NCBI RefSeq assembly: GCF_000150275.1
Contig: NW_002060949.1
Span: 5,747,535-5,811,534 of the forward strand
Direction of reading: 5' to 3'
Source: Trichoplax adhaerens
Lineage: Eukaryota > Placozoa > Uniplacotomia > Trichoplacea > Trichoplacidae
DNA length: 64,000 nt
The notes beneath the pieces are model-generated. The model had not been told where the DNA came from. It searched no databases and saw only the letters and a program-made list of their open reading frames with translations. Positions 1-16,616 of the stretch are shown here, one piece after another (positions within the stretch are counted from its first letter, which is position 1; each line of letters begins with the position of its first letter). The position numbers were made by a program, and so were the translations under genes.

Positions 1-197
1 GATTTCAGCTCAACGTAAGAATCACTGTAAAAATTGATATTTTAGGATAAGAAAAACTTGGCATAAACGATACTGTGCCATAAAAAACGGATATATGACT
101 ATATCAACAGCAGCGGTTGGAAAAATTTTTAGTTATTACAAAAACATTTTTCTAGCAAATCATACACAGTAATAGTCGATCGATTTTATTTTCTTAG

Positions 198-3803
<3,606 letters not shown>

Positions 3804-5958
3804 AGGATCGATCCTGACTAAGTTTATTCGGATACAGTAACCATGATACTTCTGCTTACAATTGCTTTTGATTTTTATCCTGTATTCGGCCTATCTTATC
3901 ATTTATTTCTTAATTCGACCTTGAATATTTCCTTTTAAATGTTCTAGTTTGCATTAATGAGCATTTCGCAATTTACAATATATATCATTGTTAATGAAGT
4001 TAAAATGATTAATTTGCTTTTGGATGCTAGAGATCTGAAATGAAAGTAATACAGTCTTAATTGTATTACGGCATTTATAGATTTGCATCGTGTATATTAC
4101 GACAATAATTACGAGTATACTTGGTAAAAGATGACGTTTTTACCGCATACATGTACTGCAATTGCTCAAATTATGCAGTTTTAACAACATCCCTTCCTGT
4201 TATGCAAAGATAGGTTGGATTTGAAATTACTTCAGTGAATATAGTAAATCCTATGATCTTTAAATTTTATGGTACAGTATTGGTATTAAAGTTTTAATGC
4301 ACATGATTTTGTTTGCAAATTACGTTTAAAAGAGGAAATTCTCTTTAAGAGTGTTAATAATATATTGTATAAAATTTGTCTATCATTTTATCATCTATTT
4401 AATTGTTCCATTGACTTATATGCCAAATAAGTAGTTACGAATTGTATGATTTTAAACGTTACAAGTTTAATTCACCTCTGAATTTTTTTTGTAAATCCTG
4501 CATACTACTATTATATACATATATATATATATATATATATAATCAATTTATTCAATTCCAGCTTAACCATGTCTGAGTCTCTATGATAATATTATTATAA
4601 TATCATGTGAAAATATTATTTTGAACGATATCTAAGTCTCCTTTTTAAACTAAAAGTTCGCAACTTCTTGCTGTTTCAAATAAACACTTTGAAATTGTTT
4701 TTTGACCTATCTGTTATCTAATATATGAAATTCCCTGATTGAGAGCATGCTTAAAATTTGTACGGCAATAAATTGTAGGCCTTGAATTACTGGTGGTTGC
4801 TCCTAACTTTTACCTTGTACCTGCAAATTAGTATCCGACTATTGGATTTGCAGTAAGAGTATAATTAAAACTAGAAATATACTCTTGAGTGTGGCATACA
4901 TAATCTAGAATACATTTTTTGCGTTATACGATAAGCTACTTATAAAGGAGCACCAGTATTTGACTCGGCAATGATCGGTAACATTTTAAAAGTATTTGGA
5001 TACAGTTATGCCATAGTACAGTACAGTAAAGAAATCTGTTTAACACTTCAGCTTCATTATCTAATCAATTAATGATAAGGCACGCTATATTTACTTGTAT
5101 ATGCAATACTACATTGTCAAATTTTTATTTCTTTAGAGCAGATATTTAGCACGCGTCATTCTTGATTTATCTCTTACTAAAAATCGTATCAAGTACAATT
5201 TTTACAATTTTACATGTAGTAGCTGCAGACATTAAATAAGCAAAGTTAACAAAAGTGAAAATAAAAAAAAGTACGCTTATCCATAATTGAAAGAGGATAA
5301 TGCTATCATACTATATTTTGGATGTATGATAGTAAATCTCCCGTGTAGCATATAAGATAATATATCAAAACACGAATGAAAAATACCATCACATACTACT
5401 GTTACATCACAGCTGCCAACTCAGATTATCCTAAACGGAGTATAAATCAAATTCTATCCAATAAACGATACTGTACTAAGTGGACAAATAAGCAACTTAT
5501 ACATCTTATACGTAGGAAAATTCAATCAGCACTCTCTCTCTATATATACATCTATTGAGAATATGAGTTATCATTTAAGAATGTAGATGTTGTCATCTAT
5601 TTAATGACTCTTGAATCAAGTAATAAAGATGCAAAGCTCAATACTGAATACAGTATACAAGTAAAATACACATTTGTTAATGTTTTTGATATTATCCAAA
5701 AAACTATAAATTAGTATCAAAACTGTAAGACTTGTCTACAGATTTTTTGAAAGAGAAGTCGAATCTGATATGTGAACTACAATATAAGAAATTGCAAAAA
5801 TTAATCAAGATTTCTATATATAATATAATCTGCAACAGCTATATGACTATGAAAAATAGCAAGCATGGAACTTCGAGGAAAAAATTAGAATAACCGTATA
5901 GATCGTGTTTGCAACATCCTAGAGAGTTCTAACTATTTAGTTACAGGCACGACAAAAT
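3804..5958. other. Intergenic, convergent 3' ends of ASAP and Tribbles
   Basis: AT-rich sequence between two convergent genes. It contains a TA microsatellite near 4519-4541. A 60-codon open frame at 5376-5558 has low-complexity composition and no recognisable domain. Nothing else was recognised. Confidence 0.6.
4519..4541. repeat. (TA)n microsatellite
   Basis: Uninterrupted TA dinucleotide run, flanked by ordinary AT-rich DNA. Confidence 0.9.
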
Positions 5959-7838
5959 CTATGGATGATACAAAGTATTATCATCGTCACTCATTAATGA
6001 ATCAGGAACTGTTTGATCAGATCCTTTCCTGTCAATGAGATTTATGGGTGTGTAAAATGTAAAGCTCTTAGCATACAACCATGGATGTTGTAAGATAGCT
6101 TCTGCTGTTAATCGTTGCTCAGGCTGGAGCCGTAGCAAAGCTTTAATCAAACATTTCGATTTCGCGGAGATAGTATCTGGTAAATCATAAGTGCAGTTAC
6201 GAATTTTTTCAAATAGCTTATTCGGATCGGTATCTTGGAAGGGATATTTACCAACAACCATTGTGTAAAACATGACGCCTAAACTCCAAATATCAGCACT
6301 TTTACTAGAATAATAGCCTCCAGGTTGCAGCATTTCCGGTGCGACATAAGCTGGGCATCGATGTTTGATTGATGGCTTATCGTTTGGGTCAACAAGTATA
6401 CAACCATCTTCTAAACCATCGATGACGATAGTATCCCTATGTTAAGAAAGATTAACGGAAGTGTTCAATATATACTTAATTACACAATATTATTGTTAAT
6501 TATGTGATTATCTACAATACGAGTTAAGTCGTACGGATTAAATGATTGAACGTATATACATCGATTTTATCATTCATACTTGAAATTAAATGTATGTATA
6601 GAAGTATAAATTATTACGGGAAAAAATTGTGTACTCAAGCTATTACAAAGCAGAACGAAATTAATACAAGAATTAATTATTGCACGTAGCTGTTCCAATT
6701 CACGAAGACTTTACAATTACATTGGCACACTGAAGGTATAGTATAAATTTTTAAATTGATCACCATAATGGATACATCCTTCGGACAATCAATGAGAAAA
6801 TATGTACTGTACAAATTCAGAGATATAACATAAAGATAGAGCCATTGGATTCACACCCGATGATAATCACAATAACTACGACATACGGACATTAAAGTAA
6901 ATATCACCGACAGTCATCTTTGATCCATTCAGCTAACTCTCCATAAAATTTGAATTATTATTCTATAAAAATTTTCAAATAACTGAACTAATAAAGTCCT
7001 ACATGAAACAAATTGTTATAAAATAGCATTGATTAGGTAGCTACAGTATGTTATACGTATGTCTACTGGTCTAAATACACTACTATCTCATGTCAAATTA
7101 TATAAGGGGCAATCTGGCGTTTTGATTATCATTACTGTTTGGAATCTTGTATTCGAAATCATGATTACTGTACCAATGTGATGTGTACCAGTAAAAGAGA
7201 TGAATAATGGTATTACAGAGCAAGTGTATGTGTCTTAATCTAATGGTCTGTACGCTTAGTATACAGTATACTGCATTGTTATTTTTTAGTTCATTTAATT
7301 TAGTCGTGATTATACTTGCAGTCGTGTTCAAAAAGTTAGTTGCTAACCATTTACAGTATGCGTCACATTGTAAATACCTATTAGTATCCATAAAAAGGAA
7401 TTTTCGTAGCTTTAAATCGTTCAATATAATGCCATGTTTATGGCAATGAGCAACAACTTGAACAATTTGACGAAAGATAGAAAGGCAATCCTCTTCGTTA
7501 ATACAACCATTTTTGCGAATATAGGAATAAAGATCGTCGCAATGGCGATCATAAAAGAGATAAGCGTATCTTCTACCAAGTACAACTTGTACAATGCGAT
7601 TGATACTCGGATGAGCAGGTAACTGATCAAGGAGTATCATGTACTGATGAAATTGTTCAATCGATAATATTTTACAATTATATTCCACACCAAGATGGGC
7701 ATCGATAGCACGAATAGAAGTATCAGTATCGCCGCCATTATGACGAGAGTTTGAACGATTTGGAAAGAGTAAGTATTGACCAACCTTGAAAATATTGTCC
7801 GTCATATCGGCAACTCCATAAGTTTGATTTTCGTCCAT
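5959..7838 (-). CDS. TRIB2: Tribbles pseudokinase
   Basis: Scaffold pseudokinase that brings substrates to the COP1 ubiquitin ligase. Two exons on the minus strand, 7378-7838 and 5959-6436, joined across an intron of about 940 bp (GTATTT donor, ATAG acceptor, split Arg codon); 312 residues. Family marks: the catalytic loop reads LNDLKLRKF instead of HRDLKxxN, the DFG region reads GLED, and CPAYVAPEML and SADIWSLGVMFYTMVVGKYPF follow. HPW is at about residues 271-273. The tail carries DQTVPD at about 294-299, matching the COP1-binding consensus of Tribbles proteins. A candidate VAIK lysine is present in YNCKIL, but no normal glycine-rich loop is seen. The start is the first ATG of the open frame (MDENQ). 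The symbol is approximate; an invertebrate single-copy Tribbles may be ancestral to TRIB1/2/3. Confidence 0.93.
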
Positions 7839-9889
7839 AATACACGTCTTAATATTTTATACTGTATTAATAACATATATTTTTTTTAATCTCTTTCTTG
7901 ATAAAGCCTATCTATGTAGATATTTACAGTAATCTCGATATCTTGTTTGTTAAATATGAAACAAATGCTGAATATTTTAAAATGATTAAATGGGATTGCT
8001 AACAAACAGGATGGTTGAAGTGGGCTGTTTGATGAGCGTCGAGCGTCAAATGATAGCCGTCAGACTTTACACTTACTATTTATAAGATTGATAAAATTAA
8101 AATATTGTATAATAAAAATTTTGAAGACAAAAACAATACAACAGAGGATATTGCTTGAAGAAAAATGGCTATTCTATATATTGTTTTAATAAGGCACTAA
8201 AGTTACGTTATTGTAGCTAGATGAAATAGTTAATTTGATGGATTGTGGGTGTTGACGATGGAGAAGCTGATCCAATAAAAGCAAAGCGAATGAACTGATT
8301 TCCTGACGCAATCAAGGAAAATTTCGGCCCTATTATAAAATACCGTAATATGAAAGATAATTTAAATTAGTACATCTAGAAAGAATATGTTTTAGTAGGT
8401 TAATAATTATGGAGATTTAATTACTTGTACCGCGCTATAACATTTCAATATCACAACCATACATTGTATGGATTGTATGATATGAAGAGAAAATGAAAAA
8501 AAATTGTTACTTTCTCTTGACTTAATTTTTACTATACTGTAGAAAGGACTGCAATTTAATTTCATCAAAAATTATCAAGTATTTCGATCTTATTCAGGAT
8601 AAAAAAATAAGATCCAAGATAAACCCTATTCAATAACTTGGATACAATATCGATGTCTAAAATATGCAATATCAAGGATGATTAGACTAACCGGCAAAAA
8701 TATAGAGAAGAATCCAATCCAAACTCTAAGCTAGTAATGGAAATGGTTTAATCCCAATTGTTTTACTGTCCTGTACTGTCGCGGCTGAAGATGATGTTTT
8801 TTATTACTATTATTATTGTCCGGCAATAAATTGAATTTGGATCAACGTTGTACTAACTCAGTCTTTATTTATACTGTATATATATATATATATACATCGA
8901 TGATCTTTTCCATCAGTTTGTAAATCTATTCGCATTCAGGTAAGAGTTTAAGTGTAGAGATTGTATGGTCGAAGTTGCGATGAAAGGTTATGTTGTTGTA
9001 TATATATATATCGACTGAATGTACTACAGTATAGCACGGTAATGACTCCGATCGTGTTCCACGAAGTATGAGTAAGTAGAATAAGATTTTAAATCTATAC
9101 ACGTATACACAGTATTTTTTTCAATTCTTAATATGTAATAATAGCTATAGTTAATGGTGCAAGAGAAGATGTTACAATCTTTAATTTCGCCTTATCTTGA
9201 GTCTACCACCACCACTACACTGTATCCACGATGAAGAAAGTTACAAGCGTAATGTTGAATTTCCAGTCTGAATAACGTCAAGTATAATCCAATGGGGATG
9301 GAACCGAAAATAGTAGGAGAAAAAAAAAGTGATGTAATCTTGAATGGTAGTAAAGTTGTTGTCGTCTACAAGAGCGTACAGTCGTCAATTTGCAACTGGA
9401 AACTCTCCACTTTTGGTATCAAGGTGATTTGAAGTCGTGAAATAGGGTAGCTAAAGTCAACTGTGAGAGGGAGAAAAAGTAATTTCACCTAATCTCGAAC
9501 GAAGAGATGCGCCTATGTCGAGACTACTTGAAGAAATGATATTGAATCAAGCTCCAACACTGCTATAATCGTTCGATTTCAATTGAATTTTTTTTTTTCT
9601 CTTTAGCTTGCCCAATAGGATAGAGGAGACTAATTGGAGTTGCAATGAATTGTCTGCAATATTTTACTTTGTGCAATGCAAGCTAGTATCCATATTTGGA
9701 TAGTGTATTTGGAATGAAGATTTCCTTTCCTGATTGAATGTTGGAATAATAATCCCCTCCAGTGATAATAATACAATTTGTCTGGTTGGTATTCTACCGT
9801 CTCTTGCAGCCAGCAATCGATCATTCAAATCAAGGCCACAACCACTGGAAAGAGTCAATGTATTCCACAGGCCAATGGAGGAAATTGAA

Positions 9890-9912
9890 TTTTTTTTTTT
9901 TGGGGGGGGGGG
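9890..9912. repeat. Homopolymer T12-G11 tract
   Basis: About twelve T followed by about eleven G, a mononucleotide junction prone to slippage. The exact count may reflect sequencing error. Confidence 0.85.
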
Positions 9913-10328
9913 TTTCACTAAGCGTTGGCCAATTTTTCACTGAAGGTTGGAAAAAATGTTCACTGTGAAATGGACATGGTGGCTTGACTTGACGATTTTG
10001 CTGACGCTAAAAAAGAAAACTCTCATTGAAATTCAATGCTGTCGACAAGTTTTTCAAGAATTTTGGCTGACGGTGCTATTAATCCAACTGTGGTAGAATC
10101 AAGTCGTCGTTTTAATTGAATTGCAAATATGTCTACGTGTAGTCTAAATTGACAAATGTAGGCCAAAGAAGCAAATTAATACGGCGACATTTTCTTTGGG
10201 ATAGACCATCAACGCGTCGACGAAGCGCAACTAGAGTCAAGCAAGTGAAGGCGTCCGCGTTGGGTCACTCGGCCACAACGCTACAACTCGTAGTGTGTTT
10301 GACCGTGGGAGAGCGTTTGACGTGACTT

Positions 10329-10451
10329 CATTTCCGTCGACGTAATAATCCACTATTGTACTGGATTGTATTGTACTCATCGTTACGACCTTTGTCTCGG
10401 TTGGCTCATTTCCGTCGACGTCATAATCCATTCTTGTACTGGATTGTATTG
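10329..10451. repeat. Two direct copies of a 45-bp unit
   Basis: Copies at about 10329-10373 and 10407-10451, 78 bp apart, share CATTTCCGTCGACG and TGTACTGGATTGTATTG with a few mismatches. Confidence 0.8.
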
Positions 10452-11362
10452 ATACCGACTCGTCCCTTGTACACCACTACTACAAGACAGTATCATACGG
10501 TATTGTTGTAATGCAATGACTCAATGTGACTAAAATAGAAAGAGTCAAGATTTTCCTTTGTTATCACGTTATCTTAACCCACGATCGTCCTCCAATACAA
10601 AGGGCCTACTATGCCTGTTGTCGAGTACAGTACAGCAACAATGATTTGTGTACACTAGTCGAGCCTGGCCCAACTCTGTCCACTACAGGACCGATCAATC
10701 AATCCCGTTTTCGACAATGTACAATTTGCAGCGATCGCTGCAAATTTTTCTCACGGTCGACAAGATAATCCACTGTAGATTGTAGACCCAACCACTTGCA
10801 GAACCTTTTTGCGTCCATTTGACTCCAACTATGGAGGCAAATGCATGAAAATCGATCTTAAAGGTGTCTGCTATTTCTTGCCACTACTGGCCCTACTGTG
10901 TCCAGTAGACTACTAAAATTGCTACAATTACCGTGTACAAGTTGGCTAGTTTTGGTCATTGTTTACAGACGCACGCTAAGGCTGAGGGGTCGTAGTACAG
11001 TACGGCGTAACGACGCGCGGTACGCCCATACCATATCATCAAATCACATCGACATTGGTAATGACGTGTATAGTACTGTATCACATTGGTATTGTTACTG
11101 CAATGACTCACTTTTCATACATTTCCTACTGTCACACGGCGTGACAGTCGCAGTCAAGAAGAAATAAAAAAAAATGGACTATGTGCCAGTGAATGACATT
11201 AGTCCAAATGGCCTGCCTGTTGGTCAAGATGGCAAAATTGAGTAGTTTTGGACTATAAAGTGTACAGCCAAGGTCCAGTTTAAGATAAAGTCTTTGAGGT
11301 TATCACGGCATTTGAACAGGAAGTAATCCTAAAAATGCATTTTTTGTCGGCGCAATCAATAA

Positions 11363-11665
11363 ATGTTCCACTATTTTATAGCGTACAATGATCCAATCAC
11401 ATTCGATATTGGTTATGAGCGTAATAGCACACAGTACTACGCTATCACAAATATTCCTGACGGCATGCAGTCATACAAAGTTCCTCCAGGCCTAGTTGGT
11501 AGTGATCGTGCTTGTAATGCATGGAGGAATTTCCCTACGGGTCTTCCCATACAGATTGAAGTCAACGTCATTTCTTGGTCTATTAAACATTATATTATCA
11601 ATAACGCTGCTGTACAGTGTACATACTGCCTTGTCGAATCGAATTTCTCCAAATCTGTGACGTAA
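11363..11665 (+). CDS. Isolated open frame of unknown status
   Basis: A 100-codon open frame with a balanced amino-acid mix (for example DGMQSYKVPPGLVGSDRACNAW), unlike the low-complexity frames around it. I recognise no family. No upstream or downstream exon could be joined in phase, and the surrounding DNA is repeat-like. It could be a chance frame, a decayed gene or an exon of an unrecognised gene. Confidence 0.2.
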   Translation: MFHYFIAYNDPITFDIGYERNSTQYYAITNIPDGMQSYKVPPGLVGSDRACNAWRNFPTGLPIQIEVNVISWSIKHYIINNAAVQCTYCLVESNFSKSVT

Positions 11666-13843
11666 TTGTCGCTAATTAAATTACTTCAACTTCCATCCAA
11701 ATAAATAGGGATAAGTATGACGCAGGAGAAATTATTCATTCTTCAAATTATTCATTGGCCATGAGTCATCATCAGAATTCGATCAGAATTAGATCAATTT
11801 CTTGTCTCGATGGATACAATTAGGGAGATGATATAATGATATCGCATATCATTCATTCATCGCTGGTCAAGTTTCTATACGAGTACGCGTCTGTTCAAAA
11901 AGGATGAACGATACCTAACCATTGAATAGGGACGATCATTTCTTTGGCTAGTCCTTGAGACAGCATACAAACGTACGCAGTATCGACAGCGAGCGTTTAC
12001 ATTGCACATAATATACCTACAAACCAATCGAATCGGATAAAGCCACAACAAGAAATGATTGTCCTGTAATTATTTTCATCGATCTGGTCAAGTACTTGAG
12101 CCGTATTAAATACTATCATAGGATCGTATCGATCGATAAATCTACCGTTATATTCATGTGCAATCATTTACGCATTGAGCTTTCAATTAAAAATATCAAA
12201 TATAGAGCACATCCTTGCAGCCTCGAAATTAATATCTCAAGTATTGTACAGTGAAATACTAGTAGGTTGAAACGATGCCAACAGAATCAAAACGCGAATG
12301 CCGTATCAATAATAGAATTAGCGACTATTTGTCACCGGATTATGATGATTGAATGACAATCTCTAGGCAAAAGACAAAATTAAATTGAAATTGAATGACA
12401 GTCAATGAGTACCCGATTACCAGCTAACTGATAACCTACTCATTAGATAAATCATCGTCTCAAGCTGATGAACGATGGATCATGCCATCGAGTAATGATG
12501 CGGTACCTCCCATTGCCTTCAAAATAGCCGAGCTAACATATGCAAGATAGCTTTAATTTGAAAGCAAATCAACAATAGATCGACCCATTTCAGTTTTATT
12601 TATTCAAGTTTAGGTGTTGCAATCAATGTAAAATAACGTATTTTACATTCCGTAAATGTTTCAAAATTAACTATCCAGTATGATGCTGAGGACATACTGT
12701 ACTCATAGAAATCACATCTGAATTACTTCAAATTTGAAAGACCTATCAACTCTGTACAATACTCATATGCCGTTGTTATACAGTACATAAATGTTATGCA
12801 TTTATTATCGTACTCTATACTACAACCTATAGTGCAGTTAGTTGAACTACAACCATCAATCTAGATAATGATGGAGTGGCTGCTTACGATAATTACAAAC
12901 AAGCCCTCAGAATGTGGGGTAGCATTGGGTACAATTTATACCAGATTTCGCCGGGCAATCAGTATTAGATGCTTAGTAGATAGTACTGTACTCGTCTACT
13001 ATTCTATATTGGTTAGCTTGTGCATTAATACGATGCAATACTACATACTGTGTTAGTATTATATATATTTAAGATTGCCATTGTATGTTTGCGCTAATTC
13101 GATATTACCTAAATTTAGTAGGTTATAAACTTACTATTACCAATTGAGAGAAGTAAGAACCTTCAATATGGTTGCTAGTATTCACTCTAGATAGTAATAC
13201 ATAATAGATAGGATACCAGTATTTGTATGTTGGTATTGAGTGGCACATTAGAAATTCGTATTAGAAGATAATTTGGTATAGAGCTAAAGCCCTTTCCACT
13301 GCTGCATACAAGTATATAAGATTTTTTCAATACTCAGTCTTTCAAACACAATAACTAATACAGCATTTAGAAAATGATAGTACTTTTCTAAATACTGTTA
13401 GTAGCAAGAAAATGCTATAGTAATGCTGGTTAGACTCAATGCACTTATTCTTATATCCTTGATGATAATACTACAGTATACGTGTAGTGCTAAAGTTGAT
13501 ATTAAATAATTATCAGCAACGCAAAGATACGTAGCAAATGAAACTAAATTTTCAAATCTTATTGACTACAAGTAGCAAACAGTAAAGCTGACCATTACAA
13601 GTTACAATATCTACTCTAAATTCAGATGACAACACTGTTCATGCTATAACACAATAACTTTTATATTTTTATCTCCTATATTTCACTATACGTACGTACA
13701 GGTAAATTGAAGAACATCGTTCTATTGTAGAAAATTATCTTACAGTAAAATGATAGTAATTATCTGTCCCTGCTTCTTATTAAAAATTATTAATTAAAGC
13801 CATCAATTCTACCTAAATGACACGCGAATAACACTTTTATTTA

Positions 13844-14090
13844 TATATGAAATTGTTAAACTATATACGGTCAACATAGCAATTTAATTTCGCTCATTTC
13901 ATTATAGATCATAGCCTCGTTACTTGAAATCGGTAAAGGGTATTCTGTTTATATCGTTCTTGTATATATCTTGTATATGAAATTGTTAAACTATATACGG
14001 TCAGCATAGCAATTTAATTTCGTTCATTTCATTATAGATCATAGCTTCGTTACTTGAAATCGGTAAAGGGTATTCTGTTTATATCGTTCT
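13844..14090. repeat. 117-bp tandem duplication, period 130 bp
   Basis: Copies at 13844-13960 and 13974-14090 differ at only a few bases. They lie just downstream of the ECHDC3 stop codon. Confidence 0.9.
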
Positions 14091-14281
14091 AGTAAAGATA
14101 ACATAATAGACGACTATCGTTCACTGAATTCACATCAAATCAATTAAAGCTGTTTTTAAATTTTTTTGCTAAAATCAGATTATTGTCTTAAATCACTACA
14201 AATATGTATGATTTAGATATGTAAGATAATTATACATTATGCCATCTCTTATCCTACAATCTCTATTGTTGGTAGGCATTT

Positions 14282-16463
14282 TTAATCCTTCCAAACTGGC
14301 TGGCGTTTATCTACAAAAGCATTGATGCCTTCCTGACAGTCATCATAATTTAAATTTCGCAGCATAGCATCCGAAGCGTAACTGTATATAAAGTATAATA
14401 CAGGATTAGAAAAAAGCTATTCATAGTTGCAGTTAAAAGCTATCAAGGAAAATGAGATCAAGTAAAACAGATCTCAATAATCTAAAATCGCTAATACATC
14501 GTGTTTTCTTTATACCTGTAAGCTTCATCACGACTTTTCTGTATTTGCTTATAAAAACAAGCTTTACCTAATGCCATTACTGAGCGACTAGAAGAGCTAA
14601 TTTTTTCTGCAATCCTGGTAGTCTATTTTACGCATATATGAGAAATCTGTTTAGTCCTTACTGCATATAATGAACTAATGAAAAAATTACGATTACTGAA
14701 AGCAATTAATGATTGGACATGAACATTTTTTATCGAAATTCAATCTTACTTCAGTTTCTAGTTCCTCATGAGGTACCACTTTGCTGACTAGGCCGTGCTT
14801 TAACGCCTCTGTATGTAAAGAAGTATTACTGGAAACGCTCTTATGACTGAAGTAGAATATACAGCTAAGATATAAAAATATCAGTGATTTATTCATTAAA
14901 GAACTAGCCACCTTGCGCTGTAATAGCTTCTCCCGTAAGCAACATTTGCATAGCAAGTTTTCTAGGGACTGCCCTAGCTAATGCCACTGCTGGGGTCGAG
15001 CAGAAGAGGCCAACGTTCACGCTATATTAGGGCATCAATAAAAGTGATTTAGCTACTAATATGTGACCAAAGGGGTGTACAGTACGTGCTAAATGAGATG
15101 AGATAACAGTAAATTACTAATAACCAATGCTGTACTGAAGGATAATAATCATTCTATTTATTAATTTCAATGATATAAAAAATTATCATCTGTAGAATGC
15201 AATGGTGTGAAGAACTAATGATTACTGGTGTGGACATGAATTCAATACCCTTCTGTAGACTAATTGGATATTGGATTATCTTTGTCCTCTAAAACTAGAA
15301 TCTGCGATGGCATACGTGTATAGTATATAATGTTACCGTTACTTCCAACGTGATGCAGTTGATTATTATCTATACTTTATGTACCCTGGAGTTGCAAATC
15401 TTGACGATTCTGATGCAATAACTACATCACAACTAGCTACAAGTTGGCATCCCGCAGCCGTTGCTAAACCTTTAAAAAATTAATTATTTGTACATTAAAT
15501 TAAATTATAATTATTAGCCTTTGAAAATACCACTAATAATATACAATCAAAATCATTATCGTGAATCACTTATTATTACCGTTGACTTCAGCGATGACAG
15601 GGACTTCGGTATCCTGTAAATTAAAATTATCATGTCTCAGATTACGTGAAAAGTACAATTGGAAAAGCGGTTAATATACGTGCGATTAGCTCTAGTATAT
15701 GGACAGTATTACTAGTATCATCTATGTATTCAATGCTACATTGCTGCAACTTAGCAGCAAAGTGGTGTCATCAAGGCTTTCATTTCAAATACTAACCTGA
15801 ATTAATTGCATCACCTTCGTACAAGCATCAAAGATGTCTTTATGATAGTCATGTCCCGTTGCATCAGTCTGTTGCAATGAAATTATAAAGTAACTATTTT
15901 ACACGCTTATCATACTCTGTACTGTACTGTAATTTAGGCATAAATAAATACGCAAATATATTCCTGTTGTCAATAATATTATATCCTCCAAGAATATTGT
16001 TACCGTATTTGCGACAATTTTATTACCATTTATCAGATTTATTATTTATGAAGGTAGCTACCTATTGATAAATGTACCAAAATAATCCTCATACAAATAA
16101 GCGTACAACTATTATACTGCACTTACTAGTTCCCTCAAGTCGTGTCCAGCAGAGAATACTTTTCCAGATGAGCAAATAACAATAACACGTGGCGGTTTGC
16201 CATCAGATTCTTTTTCGATAGCACTTTTCAACGATTTCAGAAGGTCCAACGATAACGCATGACTAGTTGATTGAATAAGGAAGCATAAGATAGCCATGTT
16301 AATTTTATGACTAAGGGCAATCTGATGTCATGAGCAGCTACTTAAATCAGTAATAATAAAAAATAATTTTACTTAACTGCTTTTTAGGATTATTTAGCTG
16401 GATCCTTCTAATCCCATTCTTTTCCGTAACTAGTGTCAACTCCTGTTTGGCACTATCCGACAT
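14282..16463 (-). CDS. ECHDC3: ECHDC3-like enoyl-CoA hydratase/isomerase superfamily protein
   Basis: Crotonase-fold protein. Minus-strand exons: 16378-16463, 16127-16262, 15797-15868, 15580-15613, 15385-15469, 14912-15021, 14750-14808, 14516-14622, 14282-14381; phases agree and give 262 residues. Matches to ECHDC3: [10 protein letters not shown], oxyanion-hole segment [57 protein letters not shown], and the C-terminus [14 protein letters not shown]. Both glutamates used by classical enoyl-CoA hydratases are replaced: Gln in AAGCQL and Gly in ATPGVNVG. Ordinary hydratase activity is therefore unlikely. The chosen start (MSDSAKQEL) has no mitochondrial presequence, whereas human ECHDC3 is regarded as mitochondrial; an unseen upstream exon could supply one. 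The fourth and later exons are short but well supported by conserved motifs. Confidence 0.9.
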
Positions 16464-16616
16464 CTTAGCAATGTATGAAAATAGGAGTTAGATACCAGGC
16501 ATCAAACAGAAACTTCAAAATGTCTATCGTAACTGCTTAATTAACTTTTGAAAGCAACAAATATTCCTGGTCATTACACTATCATTTCTAAATTAACTAA
16601 ATAGTAGATCACTGTG

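Larger units (their letters stand above)
7839..14281. other. Long intergenic stretch, no confident gene
   Basis: Upstream of Tribbles and downstream of ECHDC3. It holds TA runs (about 8877-8894 and 9001-9012), a T/G homopolymer pair at 9890-9912, a direct repeat at 10329-10451, one isolated 100-codon open frame at 11363-11665 and a 117-bp tandem duplication at 13844-14090. Local composition around 10,200-11,200 is less AT-rich than the flanks. No exon chain or domain was recognised. Confidence 0.55.

Noticed and set aside
7207-7630. Several overlapping open frames on both strands inside the Tribbles region
   Set aside because: They are shadows of Tribbles exon 1 and its intron, with low-complexity composition.
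9630-9968. Four overlapping small open frames around the T/G homopolymer
   Set aside because: They run through the homopolymer tract and show no domain; probably chance.
12868-13056. 62-codon open frame
   Set aside because: No start context, no domain, no in-phase exon neighbours.
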